The translations under genes were made by a program, and so were the position numbers. The notes below the pieces were generated by a model. The model searched no databases and was not told the DNA's origin. It saw only the letters and a list, made by a program, of their open reading frames with translations. Positions 24,401 to 39,400 of a stretch of 64,000 nucleotides of DNA are shown here, piece after piece. The stretch's first letter is position 1. The number at the start of each line of letters is the position of its first letter. The stretch comes from Phaeosaccion multiseriatum. Its lineage: Eukaryota; Ochrophyta, other classes. The stretch covers positions 2,232,001 to 2,296,000 of the forward strand of contig OZ218963.1 in assembly GCA_965112735.1 (NCBI GenBank), in the 5' to 3' direction.

Positions 24401-27400
24401 ATCTCCCTCTTCCTGCATCGCCCCCCCTCTCTCCAAGTGTCCGACTTCGACCAGACTCCCTCCCCCGGGGGGCAAGCTGAAAGGGTAGCCCAGCATCAAC
24501 CCCTGCATGGCGCTCTGAGAGTCGCTGGCCTGCGCTCCGCTTGCCGTTACGATGAGTCGCGCCGGACCGACAACGGCACCAGGCTCGCAGCTCGGCGTCG
24601 ATGACGCCACAAGGAGAGCGAGGGAGGCTTGTGTTGATTGCACCGCCTCTGTGATCATGGGCACAACGTCTCCAAAGCTCGGTGCGTACCCTGTGCGCAA
24701 TCTGCTCACAAACGCGCTCGCACTGGCGTCCCAAGCCGCTGCCTCCCGCACCCCGTCCAACAATGCTCTAGTGCTGGTACTGTTGTCGTTGCTGCTGCTG
24801 CTGCTCCTCCTAGAGCTGTCTGCCAGTTTGGTGCTCAGTTGCGCAAGCCGTCCACTAGCCAGCACGCCCCTTCGCGCCGACCGCAGCTCTCGGAAAAGGC
24901 CCGCGAAAGACGCTGCTGCACTTACTCTCCCTCCTCCTCCTCCTCCTCCTCCATGTCCGTCGCGGCTCGCCTCGGCACTGGTCCCTGGTGCCGCAGGGCT
25001 ACCAAGGCGCTCGATGCATCGGAGCTGTAGAGTCGCAATCCCAGCCTTGAGCTCGCTTGTCTGCTGCAGCAATAAAGGCATGAACATCACCCCCTCTGGG
25101 GAAAAGTCTTCTCCTCGGGTAAGGCGATGGTGCCAGCGCCTCGCCGTCACCGCTCGTGTGAGGTCCTCCACTCGTGCCTGTAGGACTCCCCTCTGCAGAG
25201 CCGGTCGCACAGCAGGGTCCACTGGTGTGGCAGGGAGCAGCAGCTGCACTCTGAGCCACGCAACGAGAGTGGAAGCAAAAGCTGTGCATCGGAGGGCGGT
25301 CTGGGTGGAGGCATCCGTTCTTCCCACTTGCTGGCTCCTGCTGGACACCAGCCTCGACCTCGCTTCCTCCAGATGTAGCACAGCAGGGGTCACCAGCGAG
25401 TGCCACAGCTCCACCAGTACTCGGTGTGAGTTTCCTCGGAGGGCCGGGATGCATACTCTATCCAGCTCTTGCCTGCAGTCGCTGCTGCCTCTGCTGTTGC
25501 TGTTGCTGCTCCCCTCCTCCCCTCCTGGTGCCCAGCCCGTCGTTCGAATGCGCTGCAGCAAGGTGATGACTGCCCTGTGCTGCGTCTCGTCTTGGAAAGT
25601 TTCCTTCATGGCACGCAGCGTCTGAAGGAGTCTCCACCACGCCAGCCTGAGCAGCATCTGCACCAGCCGCGATCCTCCTCCGTCACCACCTCCACCGCTT
25701 ACAGCAACAGCAGGAGCAGCAGCAGCACGACCCGATGTCGAAGAGGATGAGAGCAACAGCAGCCACCCGACCATGGATTGGAACTGCCCCACTCGCGCCT
25801 GCACATTCATGATGGATACTTCTGCCGCGCTGGTGCCGTCGGCCAGGGCCAACACTTGCTGCTCAGCTGCCCGACTCATGACCACGCTTCGCAGAAGACG
25901 TAGCACCAGGCCACTTCGAGCACATTGGAACAGCCGAGGGAGACCATGCGACAGAGGCGAAGCGCTCTCTTGGTCCTGCAGTGATGGCTGCTGCTGTCCT
26001 CCTTCTCCTCCTTCTTGGGCAGGCAAGATAGTAGGTGGGGCGAGCTCCAAAGACAGAGAGGCCGAGTCGATGAAGAGGGCCTGGGACGGGCGAGACAAGC
26101 GCCCCATCCACGACTCGTGCATGGCCGGTAGCAATCGCCACAACAGTCCACACAGAGGAGCCTGCCAAGAGGCCGTGTCAACACTCTTGATGCTCGACTG
26201 GTGCTGGTGCTGGTGCTGCTGCTGCTCTTGCCATCCCTCCCAGGCCCAAAGGAGCGTTTTGTAGGGACGGAGGGCCGCTGGGCTGACATTTGCGCTGCAC
26301 AACAGCACGTCCGTCAAGACGCTCAGTCGGCTCATGGTGGCCTTCACTGTGCGCTCGCATACGAAACCGTCGGCAGCTTGAGCGGATGGAGCCATGTCTT
26401 CCGCTGGTGCGACGTTGACAGAGCCGGGAGTAGGCATAGTGCCTGATCTTCCCAACCGCTGCTGCTGTATCACCAACTGCTGCTGCTCCTGCTGCTCCCT
26501 CGACGCTGGCTGGAGCTTCTCCTGTAACTCGCTCAAGTCCGTGAGTAAAGAAGCTTCCTCCGACGCCGCCCAGTGCTGGACGAACGGCCACAGCTGCGCT
26601 GTCGCCCACTTGTCTAGGATGCTCCCTCCTTGTGGCTGCTGCCCATCGTCCCCTCTTTCTCGTCCGCCAACAACCAAGACAGAGGCCTTGGCAATCGCCT
26701 CAGCGGCCTCTCTCTCTGCATCATCCATTGCCCATACATTGGCAAGCATGGGGACCACACTCGCACGCTGATCACTGGGTGGCATGGCCTCACCATCTCC
26801 ACCGTCTCCTCCTCCAGCGCATATAGGCACCGCTGCGTGGCGCTTTCTGAAACGGTCTTGAGCTGCTCTTATCATGTGGGACATGCGCATTGGAAGCTGC
26901 TGAACCAGCGCTTGCTGACGACGCTGTCTGTCAAGCATATCCGCTGCAGCAGACTCAACGGCTCTTATCGCAGAAACAGGAGCAGCAGCAGCGGTGTCGG
27001 AAACCCCCTTGCCATTGGAGTCGCCAGTGCTGCCGCTCCTGCTGCTGCCGCCGTCGCTGCTGCTGCCTATCACCGGGCCTTGGTTCTCACCCTCTGTGAC
27101 TTGTACCTCGTCAGTCGTTGCCCAGTACAGCGTACACAGCGCTTCCAGCAGCTCTCTCTTTTCATCCCCGCTGACGGCCAAACTCGCATGGGCCGTTTGC
27201 AGCATCCTAAACATTACCTCGGAGGAAGACATGGCACTCGAGCTCGAGGAGTCACTCGCCTCACAAGCCCCACTCCCACCCCCACCTTCATCGCCACCAT
27301 AGTCCTGCTCTTGTGGTGCCAGGACGTCAAAGCTCGCCGAGAGCTTGGTCAACCCTTGTAGGTGAACAAGGTCCGTTGCTCGTCTGGGGACAGAAGGGTG

Positions 27401-30400
27401 GCCTGCATGAGTCCACAATGTGTCATCATCTGCTGCAGCAGAAGGAGGGGTAAGAGAAGGCGTGGAAGCCGTGCCCTGGCCACGACCTTCTTCCACACCG
27501 ATGTAATCGACACCACCGCCTCCTCTTCCGGGGCATCCCGTCAGCTCCCCCACGGCTCCATCGACCCCACTCATTGCTGCCAGGAGCGCTTGGAGTGCCT
27601 CTTCCAGACCATTTCCCTCCCCAGAACCAGTCAAAGCGCTTCCTCCCTTTCTCTTCGCCGTGCGGCTCTTTTTCCCACCCCCATCACCGCCTCCGGATCG
27701 TCCGGTAGCGTCATTTGCACCGTACAGGGCCCTGACGCTTTGGCGGGCCACGTGCACGAGGGCCCAAGCGCTTTTGCTAAAGTCGCGCCAAATCACCAAG
27801 AAGGCCGACGTGGGGAATAGACCGGGCGATCCCCCCGAGCTACTTCCACTCTCCCCGCCGCTACCTCCACCGCTGTTGCTTCTCGTGTGGCTGGCGTCCT
27901 CAGTAGTGCCGCCGGAGTGAGTCAGAAGGCGAGACATGTCGTCCCGAAACAGCAGTGCCTCACCCGTGAGCCGCACAAGCTGCTGCACGTAAGAGACAGA
28001 CCGGCTACCCTTGCGGTGCGGTGGGGTGCCTGCAGATGGCGGTGGTGGTGATCTCACCAACCCGTCCACAATACGTGCCACCACATTGTCAAGGGCCACG
28101 AACAGCGGATACACAAAGGGTACGAGGGAGGCTCGTGCTACTGCGTCGCCCTCATCGCCCTCGTCGTCTCCTTCCCCCCGTCGTGTCCCTTGGCTGCTCG
28201 GCCCTGTCGACACCACGCTGAGGTCGTGATCGCCCCTCGAGGACAGGAAGGAAAGGGCCAGCCAGCTGAGACCTTGCTCGGACACGCGGGTGGAGAAGGA
28301 GGCCTGGGCCACGGCTTGCGCGCGTAACACTTGCGCACTCTCCAGTTGCAGGAGGGGGAGGCGAACAAGTGTACCACGGAAGAACAGTTCCAGCAACGCG
28401 AGCTGCTGCTCCTCAGCCTCTGTGACTCTCCTCCCACCAGGCGGTGAACACCAGGAAGAAGACGACAACATCAAGGGAGACATCGTCCGGCTACTGGAGT
28501 GAGCCTCTCTTCCGCTGCCATCCTCGCCTTCCTCCTTGCCGAGGCCAAGGCCGGAGCTCTCAAGAGAGGGCGCCATGAACAAGGCGAGGTCCACACAGGG
28601 GCGACTTTCACTTTGCCATTCTGGTGCCCCTTCCTGCGTCACAGCAGCTGTTGTGATCAAGTGCCGAAGGACCGGTGAGTCCAACAGAGTCGTCAGCATG
28701 AGATCCACTGCTATCGAGCAATTGTCACCACCCCTACCCCCCTCACTCATCGCATCGTCGCCTCGGCCAGGGCTCCTCCTTGCCAATGCGCGGGCAAATT
28801 CTCTCCGAAGAGGGGCATCCTCCCATGAAGTTTGCTGCACAAAGCAGGCTGCCAAGTGCGGCAGCAGAAAATGTCCATTCTGCCCCTGCAAACAAGCGCT
28901 CAGTCCTCTACGCTCCAACCAAAACGCCGTATCAGAGGTGGCTTCTGAGCCAGGGGGCAGTACCACATCGCCCACAAAGAGCTCCAGGGCCAGGGTTGAC
29001 ATCTTCTCCTTCTCCACCCCGCCCTCCTCAGAGTCGGGGAGCTCCGCCAAGCTCCGAAACAGGTACTGAAAGAGGCGTCCGTCGTCCTCCACCCGACTGA
29101 GGAGGGAGTTGCGTAATCGAGACTCCAAGGGGGTGGGCACTAAGCTACACTCCAGCAAAGCCCGAGACAACATCTTCGCCTCTTGCTGCTGCTGTATCAC
29201 CAACTGCTGCTGCTGCTGTTGATCATCTTCCACCCCGCCGCCTCCTGCCTCCAGCCAGGCCCTCTCCACCACAGGCCCTACGTACGTTCTCCACTCCCCC
29301 ACACCCCCTCCGGGGAAAGCGAGCACGAAGGCCTCTCCCAACCACGGAAGAGGAAAGGACAGTAACGCTCCATCACCCTCACGTCCGTTCCCTCTCCCAC
29401 GCCTGGGGGGAGCACCTCTCTGCATGTACGCCACCGCCAGCTCCCCCCAGTGCGTGAGGTGACGAATGGTGGGCAGCGGACGACCCCGGAGTTTACGCCA
29501 TTGACGGCTCGCCGCACACCCCGCCAGCATGGCCCTGGCCACGGAGATGTCCACCACTCCTTCCGCAAAGAGAGCCTGCAGAGCGTCTGAGGTGCCCTGC
29601 GTCGGCGAGAACGTCGTTGCTGCCTCGCTGACAAGACGGTCTGTGCCAGTGCCGGTGCCAGTGCCAGTTTCACTGCCACTCTCCGTGCCAGCGTCTCTGG
29701 TCGACTTTCTCCTCCTCTTCCTCGACGTCCCCCTGCCGCTAGAGGGAGACGATAGCGAGAATCCCGCCCCCAGTTCCAATGCGCGAGGCAGTGCCAGCGT
29801 CGGAGAGGGGTCCAAGAGTGACACTTCCACACAGCGGTTTCGCATCGCTCTGGACATTTCTCCCACCGACGGGTCAATGGCCAAAAACAGCCGGAAGGAG
29901 GGGTGGGGCTTAACGACGCGGTATCCTCCGCCGCCATCCCCACTACTCGAAGCCGCCGTCTCTTCGCCGCCACACTCACTGAGCAGCAGCTCCCCGTCCG
30001 TCTCTAGGAGAGAGTTGAGTCGGTCCAGGACACTGGCCGCGCAGAGATTGGCCCCTTCCAGCAGCACCCAATGGCCCTTTTCGAGTGCTTCTACCAGCAG
30101 TCCGTCCCGCCAACGAAAGCAGGGCGCTTCTCCTCTTCCTGATGTATCACCAACTGCTGGAGTCTGGTCCCCTCCAGCGGAAGGAGTTGCGGAGCGTCGT
30201 ACTTTCCTCGTGGACTGCTCGAGCAACGCAGACACTTGGGCCAAGCCCTCTTCCAAGCCTTCCAAGCTTTCTTTCCGTCCTTCCACTCCCCCTTTTGCCG
30301 CCGTCGCTGCTGCTGCTGCTGCTGCGGCGGCGGCTCGGATCCACACTATCCCTTGCTTGACCCTAAGCAGAACATCTTGTGCCATTCTCACTCCCGCGTC

Positions 30401-33400
30401 ACTGAGACAAAGACCATGGGAGGAGACCGCCGCGGCTGCCGATGGAAGCACCGCCGCTGCATCTGTACGCCCCTCTCCTGCCTGTGTGGAGAGCGGTGAG
30501 GTGTAGCTGCGCGAGAAAGAGTACCAGGCCGTCCACACGCTCGACAACAGCGATGCTGGTGTCGGTGCAGCTGTGTCGCCGGCTTGACTCTTCTCCATGT
30601 GGGCGGAAAGACTGCGGCAGAGTCGGTAGGTGAGTGCCTGATGGGGAGAGCAGAGTGAGTGTGGTGGATGGAGGGGGGAGAAAGGGAGGGTTGTGAGCTA
30701 AGGCGCTCCCCTCTGTTTGACAGATAGGTGCTGTGCTGACATTTCAGCCCATGACAAGTAGTGTGGAGATGGGGCTTTTCCCTTCCTCCTCTCGAAGGAG
30801 GCTTAAAGTGAACAAGTAAGTTTCACACATGAGGCCTTTTGAAGGCACATAGCAGTCACAATCTGACAACACCATCACATCGGTTCTTTCCTTCACTCGC
30901 TGTGTGTTACTTTCAGGCAGCGCGGAAGGCACTAGAACGTCAACGAAAAAGAGACTCAGACTCTCACCTCAAGGCCGTCCACGAGCTCTTCCATCGTCGC
31001 TCGCGCGTCCACCTTTGAGTCATGTGATTTTCGCACACAAGGGTCAACACACATGCATCCCGCAGAGAAGCAACCAACGCCAAGAAGTGACAGCGGGTTA
31101 GAAGGGAACAAAAGAAAACGAAAGAGAAGTGAGAAACAGAGAAAGAAAAAAAGAACAAAAGCCTCGCACCCCTCTGCGATGTTCAATGCGGGTAGCATAC
31201 AGAGCTTCAGAGGCAATTATCGGGAGTTATTTCCAATTGGAAGGAAGAAGAAGAAAGCAAAGGGACAAGAACGAAAGAATGGAAGAAATGGGTTTCGACT
31301 AGGACCGGCATATGGACACACTCTCAACCCCCGCGAGGAGGGGCGACAATCCCGCTTGTCAGACATGAACGAAGCCCTACCAGCCAGGCGGTTACCCGGC
31401 GGGCTTTATGTTTGCTCTGCCCCGATTTTAACAGTCACCCCGCTACTGAAGGCGCGAACGGCGAAAAATACGTCGGGGTGACCAGGACTCAAAAAACAAG
31501 ACAAAAGAAGAAGCAACACAAATCCTCCTCCTCACGTAGAGATGCTTCTGTCGACCCATCGTGCTCTGCACTACGGGCGTACGTACGTACCTGTTCGTAA
31601 CAGCCCAAGAGCTCGCTGACGTCTGTGGAAGGAGTCATCGCCACCACTCGGAGAGCTGCACCCAACGCATTTGCCAGCCCAGTCACAAGCGATGTCTTGC
31701 CTGACGAGCGGTGGCCCACCAGCAGGCACGGCCAGGACAGCGCCACGCACCTCGCTACCGCCACGAGAGGTCTCCGGTTCGTCATGGGCAGGAGTATGGA
31801 GCTGCTGCTGCCTCTGTCCCCGGCCCCTTGACCACGAGGGCAGCGACCCCAACCACCTCTTGGCAATCTCAGCCCGGAACCCGCTCGTTGCCCACCTCCT
31901 TCTTCGGTTCGCGACAATGATGGTGGTGGTGGTGCGGTGCCGAGCTCCAGAGAGTTGGGGTGCACGGAGAGATTGGGTATCCCTCCCACCGCCGCCCGGA
32001 CCTCGTCCAGACTCAAGTCGAAGGCCTGGCCGTAGAGGGCAAGGATGGCGTTTCTGTCTTGCACGGTGCGCATACGCTGCAGGTAAACGGTATCCACCAC
32101 GTCGCCAGGATACCAAGCTTGCTGTTGCCTTCCTTCTCCTCCTTGTCTTGCTCCGCTTCTTCCCCTTTCCTCCTCGCCCTCGGCCTGCTCTCTCCGACGG
32201 GGCAGGTGGCGGTTGCAAAGCTGTTGCTGTTCCTGCTGCTCATTGACCATGATGTCGCACCAACGAAAGATATCACGAAGGTTGAACTCCCAGGGAGAGC
32301 CGGTGCTGCCGATGGTACGCTGGTCCATTGTTGCGGACTGCACGAGGCTTTGGGGACGTGACGAAACATTTATTTTGTACAATCATTTCGCGCCACGCCC
32401 CAAACAAAAACACATGGAGGGGAGGAGCGAGAACAGAGAGATGCGTACATTTGAGAGGGAAGAGGGGCGAGGGGGGGAGGTAAGAGCAGGAAGGAATACA
32501 GGGGGGGGAGGAGAGGGCGCTACTGCGAAAAAAGGCGGAGGCATGGCTCCGCTATCGTTTGCTGTACGCTGTGACTCCTTTGGGGTGTCAGAAAAGTTGA
32601 TGCAATCACAAGGAGAGTGGGGGGAGGGGGGGAGGGGGGTTTACCACGGGGCTTTTACCCTTTCGTGGCACCCACAACCCGCCGTCCTTCCCCCTTCCCA
32701 CGATATCATCGAAAGCGACGAAGCAGAAATTCTCGTCACCCACCCCGAGTCCCCTCCAACTCCGATTAAAGCCACAGAGGGAAGAATCGCAGGCAGACAG
32801 CCAGTAGACACAGACAGGCAGGTAGACAGACAGGCAGACACACACACCCGCGCCGCCGCCACCAATACACCTCCGTCCCATCCCCCCCTTCGACCTTTGA
32901 CCACACACCACAGCTCTCCACTTCAACAAACTAAGCCCCATCTTTGCTAACCTGTTGAAGCGCACCATCCGCTCGAGCATTTCCTTCCCATTCTCGTCCT
33001 TGGTCGCGGAAGCAGCGCAATCGGACCCACCCTCCTTGGTCATCTCGTCAGCAGCGGTGGCGGCTGCGGTGCTCCCCTTCCCTCCCTTGTCCACCAACTG
33101 CGGATACTTGTGGGAGACAATAAAGATCAAATCCTTGGGGGTGAGAGCGTCCACAAACACCTTGGTGAAGCGATTGAGAAAGCTTTTGGGCAAGCCCTTT
33201 CTGCCCCCTCCCTGCCCTAGTGGGTTCTGTGCACAAAACACCCGAAACGAGGAGGGGCAGGCGAAGGTCCTGTCGAGCTCAGGAATGTACACGGCGGCAC
33301 GGTGGTCCAAGCACGCGTTCAGGCCCTCCAGCACGCTCTGAGAGGCAAGGTTGAGCTCGTCCAGCAGCACCCAATGGCCCTTTTTGAGAGCGTTCAAAAA

Positions 33401-36400
33401 CACCCCGTCTCTCCACGCGAACCCCCCACCACCACCGCCACCACCACTACCAGCCCCCCCCTCCCTTCCGGCTCCACCACCGGGACAGTCTTCTCCGACG
33501 GGAAGATCGGAACCCATGAGGTCGGACAAGTCCGTTTGCTCCGAAAGATTGATGCGCACGAGGGTGTGCCCGGCCGCGGCTGCCAGGGCAGAAATGAGAC
33601 TCGTCTTGCCCACCCCAGGGGAGCCTTCCAGGAGAATGGCCTTGGGCAGCTGCATGGCCCGTAGCACTCGGCGAAGGTTCTTACGCGTGGTGGGCGACTC
33701 TAGAGAGTAGTGCAGCGTTCGAGGAGGAGGCAAGGCACCCCGGCGAATCGTAAAAGGTGGAATACCGAATCTCCCCTCGGCCGATGCAGCAGCCGCCCCA
33801 GCCCCAGCCCCTGCTCCAACGGGGTCGGCTTTGCGCCCGGTTTGGACAACACGCTCACCATCCTCATCCTCATCCTCAGTATCAGCAGTCGGATGATGAT
33901 CATCATCATCACCGTCTGCGAGGAGGTGAGCCTCGGCCAACGCGCGCTCCTCTGCTCCACACACCGACGACTGTGGAATACTCCCCAGTACCATCTTGGC
34001 ACAGACATTCCTCAGCTTGGTCACTTGGTCGGGCGCCAAGCCCGTCCCCAGACCCAACCCATCCAGCAGCACGAGTGAGGCTCCGTGCGCAAACGCCAGC
34101 CATGGTGAGAGGGCACCTGCCCGAACCACGTCCTTCGCGAAACGTGCCCACGCCAAAATGTCGCGGATGGACAGTGCCAGGCCGTGTGTGGAGCCAAACT
34201 GAGGCCCTGCTTCTTCGTTGAACCACTGCACGAAGGCCATCATCGGACCTGCCAGCAGAGGCACCAACTCGCTCTCGCTCTCCAGAGGCCTGCTAACGCC
34301 AACAACACCTGCTGCACCAAGGCCACCACCAGCACTGTCGACGCCAGCACTCCGGAGAGGAGGGGTGCGGTCTGGTGCGTGAGCCGCAGCAGCGGAAGAG
34401 GCAGGAGACCCCAGCGCCTTCATCACCACCATCTTGACATCGGCAATGTCGCTCATGGGAGGCACCCAAATCTCTGTAAAGCGGCTCCGCAAGGCAGGAC
34501 TGAGCTCCCGCTTTCCAAAGTCGCCCCCCGGGTTCATGGTTGCCAAGATGCGGAAACCCTCGGCGGCGTACAACTCCTCAGTCCCTTCTGATCCTCCTCC
34601 TCCTCCTCCTCCCCCGCCTTTCTCAGCCAGGACAAGAAGACGTTTGGGCTCCAGAACAGAGTTGAGTCTCTCCAAGACAGCATCCTCTGCCAGGCAAATC
34701 TCGTCCAGCAGCAGAAGGTGCCCTTCCCGCATGGCTGAGGTTAGAGGCCCGTCCGCCCATTCGAACATGCTCCGATAACGAGTCACCAGTACAAGCGCGC
34801 TCTCTCGAAGCTTTTCCACCCGTGCAAAGGCTGCTGCCGCTGCTGCTGCCGCTGATGCCACCACCTCTACCGCTACTGTGCCCTTCTCCTTCCCCTCTTC
34901 CTTTCGTTCTGCCGTCTCCGCGTCACCTCTCCCCTCGACAACGCCTTGCCCTCCCAGTTTCGCGGCTGATGCAGCCCCTACTCCCACAGCAGTCTCTGTC
35001 TCTACCGCGGTCACTGAGGTCTTTCTCTGTCGCTTCCTTCTGCCTTTCTTCTTCTGAGAAGTCTCCTGTCTCGAACTCTGCGCATCCGCGCCGGCATCGG
35101 CGACCGCCTGATGACCTGCAGGGGGTTCATGAGCTGCAGCCGTATTGGCTACGCCGGCGTCCGTGGTACTCATTCGCCTCCTCTTCTGGCGGCCTTCTCC
35201 TCCTTCGTCACCGCCAGCTGTGGTGGCGCCTCTCCTCGTTTCACCCTTGCTGTTGTTGTTGCTCTTGTTGCTACTGCTACTGTTCTCCTCGAGTTGACTC
35301 CACGCCCTGCGCACCGAAGCGTAGGCCACCTGATGGATGGGTGATGGACCAAACGGGCAAGGGGAGGGAGGGGTGCAGAAGGTGAGTCGAAACAGAACGA
35401 AACCGCTGAGTGATCGATGCGTCCCTCGGCCAAGGGACTGGTACGGTATACTGTGGTAGGTCAGAGTCAAGGCACACTGCACGAACAACGAGAGGCAAAC
35501 ATCACACAAGGCACGGAACACCCCCCCCTTACCCCCAAACACATGTAAAGGGTGCTGACATGGCCCAAGCTCAAGCAAGCATGAAAAGGCGCGGGCCTCG
35601 CAGTTTGAGCGCCCATCTTCCAATCCGCCCAAGGAGGAGAGGAGTGTCCAAAGGACACCCCTTCCCCCCTCTCTTTATAGGGAGAGTCGTGGAGTCACTT
35701 TCGCATCCGTTTGTTGACCGATCTAAGGCCATAGAGGAGACTGGCACGAGACGGAGATACCAGTATGCTTGCGTCCGTACGTACGCTTACGTACGTTTGT
35801 GTGTAAGGGAAAGAGAGAGGGGGGGGGGTGTTTCCAAGATCCTCCTAAACTCGTTCCACATCCCCTGCTTGTGTGTGTGGTCGATTCTCTCCGCCTCTCT
35901 CTCCCTCTCTTCTCTCTCTCTCACACACACATGCCTTCACATGCGCGCGTATGTGACTCCCCACACCCCCTTGTCTCTTACCTCTAGGGCTTGGTGCATC
36001 GCCTTGACACTGGACGCCTCGTCGTCCTCCTCCACCACCACAGAGGGCACCTCAACCGCCGCCGCCTCTTCTTCTCGACCTCCTCCCTCAGAGTCGGTGG
36101 GTGCCTCCTGACCCTCCTCCTCATTGACCCCATTGGCTGCTTGAAGTTTGATACTCGTAGGGTCCAGCAGGCGCTGGTGTGAGGCATGGAGCCTGAGGAA
36201 CGTTCCACACTCGGCATGGAAGGTCGCCAGCAGCGTCCGAAGCTGCGTCAGTACGTCACGTCGGCCTCGCACGGGTCGTAGCCCTCCCAACAAGTCGCCC
36301 TGAATGATGAAACGGCCACGGCAAGCGACGAAGCAAGAGGTCAGGCGTAGGAAATGGGTAGGAATATAATAAACTACGACACTTCATGCGGAGAGGGGAG

Positions 36401-39400
36401 GGGGTCAGGACGGGGGGAGGCTTGGAAAAAAACAGGTCTGGAAAAACTTACCGCCTCGGTGTTCTGATGGCAGTTGACAATGTGCAGCTGATTGTGCAGC
36501 AGCAGTGAGAAGAGCTGACAAACGGTGGTCTTGCCGCAGCCTGTGTCCCCCACAAGCAGCACCGGCTCCTTGTGTTCTAGGCAGCGACCGACTAGGCGGA
36601 ACAGACGCTTCAGCGATTGGGTCAGCGCCACGCCCTCAAGGCCGCGTGCTGCCTCCTCGTCTACAGGCCCCGCCCCAGCCTCGCTCGAGGTCAGCCCACC
36701 ACCCCCCTCCTCATGAGGGTTCCCCTTGGTCCCCTTTCTATCGAGCAAATCTTGAACGTGCTGCAGTTGCTGAAGACTGCCCTGCTGGTGCTGCTGCTCA
36801 TGTGTGTGTGTTTCTGGGTGCACGAGTGAAGCCGAAGCCGAAGCCGAAGCCGAAGCTGCCGCAGAGGCTGGTGGGGACAGGTCGTAGAGAAGCTTTGTGT
36901 CGATTCTGACGCCAATCTTATCCTCAAGCACGGCGAGAATCTCGCTCCGCTCGGCAGCGCTCCGAAGACGTTCGGCAATGAGCATATATCTTGGGCACGA
37001 AGTATAAGGCATCAAGAGCAGATCAAGAGCAGTCGCAATCATTTTTCCGAGGCGGTGGCACACAAGGGGAGAGAGGGGGGGCGGCGATGATTCGTTAAGT
37101 ACTTCTTGAGTACTAGAGCGTAGGCGGAGCTAGTGAGACGGAAGGATGTAAACGTAACTGTGGAATACCTCATGTGCCTTCCCCTGCACCACGGCGTGAA
37201 GCGTGACCAACACAGCCCCTCCCGGCCCTCGGCTGCTAAATGCCCTTTTTGGCCCAGGCACAGGCAAGACTCCGCCACAACCCCCGCCTTTCCGAAACGC
37301 CTTCATTTGGGCACCATTTTGGTGTTCCCGAATGGCAACGAATCGATGCATAAGGAAGGGCCGAGTCAAGCCCGTACCCAGAGGCCGGACGCGCTAGAGC
37401 AACCAAGGGCCCAAAGCGAAGGGGGGCAGGGACAAAGGCTTTCACAATCGCCCGCTCTCTGTCTGTTACAACAGGAAATAGACAAGTGCGAAAATTACTC
37501 TAGCTGAGAACTGTAACGGACCGTCTGACATGTGCCCATAGGGCTCACAGGCGGTTAGCTGGACCAGCATTTAAGCCCCCCCCCCTCCCCCCCTCTCATC
37601 CACACAGCAAACATGAAGAACCAAAAGACAGAATGCTCCTTTACCGCATCATTCGGTGAAAGGTTGAGAGGCAACGCGGCATTCCCTTCCCTCTAAAAAG
37701 TCAATCATGCTTCCCCCCATGGGGCCCAGAGGGGGGGGACTTCCCCCCTCCTCCCCCTCTCCCTCCCTCCCTCCCTCCCTCCTCAACTCACCCTTCCTCT
37801 GCGATCTCCTGCTTATTCTGCGGCTTGCGCATGGCCCAGCGGAGCATATCTCTCGGCGTGATGAAACCGTGCTTGCCCTGGAACACACCGCTTTTCGTCC
37901 TGCGCACATGGAGAGCGTCGAGCACAGCCACCAGCAGCTTGCAGTGGGACGGAGGCATGCCACAGCGCTGGGTTGGGTGGGGTGGGAACAGACAAGAGAC
38001 GCCACGCAAGCAAGCAAACAAGCAAGAAGAAGAGGGAGAGAGAGATGAGGTGGGCGGCGAAGAGGGGGCGAGAGGAGTCGGTGAGTGGGCAGTTGATAAG
38101 AGGACCTGCAAGACGACAAGGCCCCTCTGTTTCACTTGTCGTCATCAATCGATATACAGAGGACTTACTCCATATCACATCACAGATGGATACGCCGGAC
38201 CACAACACGCCCACTTGCCCTCCGGTTTGATAGGGGCCCTTCCGTTCCTCCACATGACATACTATCCATGCCCTGCAGCCCTAGCACTGCTTTCACCCTC
38301 ACCCTTCTCCCTTGACCCTCACTCTCACTATCACTCTCACCCTCACCCTCACTCCCACCCTCACCCTCACCCTCACTTTCACCCTCACTCTTGCTCACCA
38401 TGGCCAGAATGTTCTCCCATTCCGCACTGGGAATATCGCCCACGTGCACCTCCAGAAAGCGATTCCGAAACGCTCGAGACAATGGTTTCCTTCCCCCGTA
38501 GGCGCCCGGCGGATTCTGGGTCGCAAAGAGCTTGAAATTGGGATGCGGCGTCACTACCGTTTGCGTCTCCGGTATGAAGAGCTCTCGATTGTCGTCCAAA
38601 AGTCGATTGAGAGCCTCGAGCACCTCGGAAGGGGCGAGATTGAGCTCATCGAGAATGATCCAGTAACCGTTACGCAGCGCCTCCACGAGAATGCCCTCCT
38701 GGAAACACAACTTGCCGTGCTCGTCCGCGCTGTAGCATCCCGTGTACTCCTGAATGTCCGTGTGCTCGTGATTGTTGATGCGCACGCAGCGGTGGCCGCA
38801 TCGGGCGGCCAGATACTCAACGAGTGTCGTCTTGCCGGAGCTGAGGGGGAGGGTTGAGTTCGGGTACGAGTGGTGTGAGGGGAAGCACAGCACAGAAGAG
38901 GCGAGGGTGGGGAGGGAGGGCAGTGGATGAGATTAAACATTCGCTCGCTTGAAACTTGCTGCCTGCTTCTGCGTCCGCTGTTGTATTACTTTTGTACCAC
39001 CCCCCCCCCCCTCCCCTCCCCGATCAGAGCGATGATTTGAGGATGAACAGAAGGTCAACGATTGATCAGATATTGGTTCATTGATTGATCAGATCGTGGG
39101 GCATGTTTTGTCGTCAAAAAGCGGATGCATGACCCTGCCCATCCGCAATGCTTTTCAGCACCGCAGCACGGGAGGCACAGAACCATAACGAACAGGTCTA
39201 TGATAAGTCATGGGCTCTTATCCTCATCTCAATCCAATCCAGTTTCCAATCCGACGGGGCCCGTCCCGTGTCAACAAAACACACTCAATTTGAATAATAA
39301 AGAGGGAGGAAGAGAGAATACCAAGGGCAATACTCTGAAACAAGTAAACACAAAGCACGGGACAGCACAAAAATCTCAGCCAATAAAGAAGCCGACCTAC

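Noticed and set aside
39080-39232. Firm snoRNA call for the dispersed intronic element
   Set aside because: One good stem and loose box-like matches are present, but no pair of C/D or H/ACA boxes in the right spacing on either strand, so it is reported only as an unclassified repeat.
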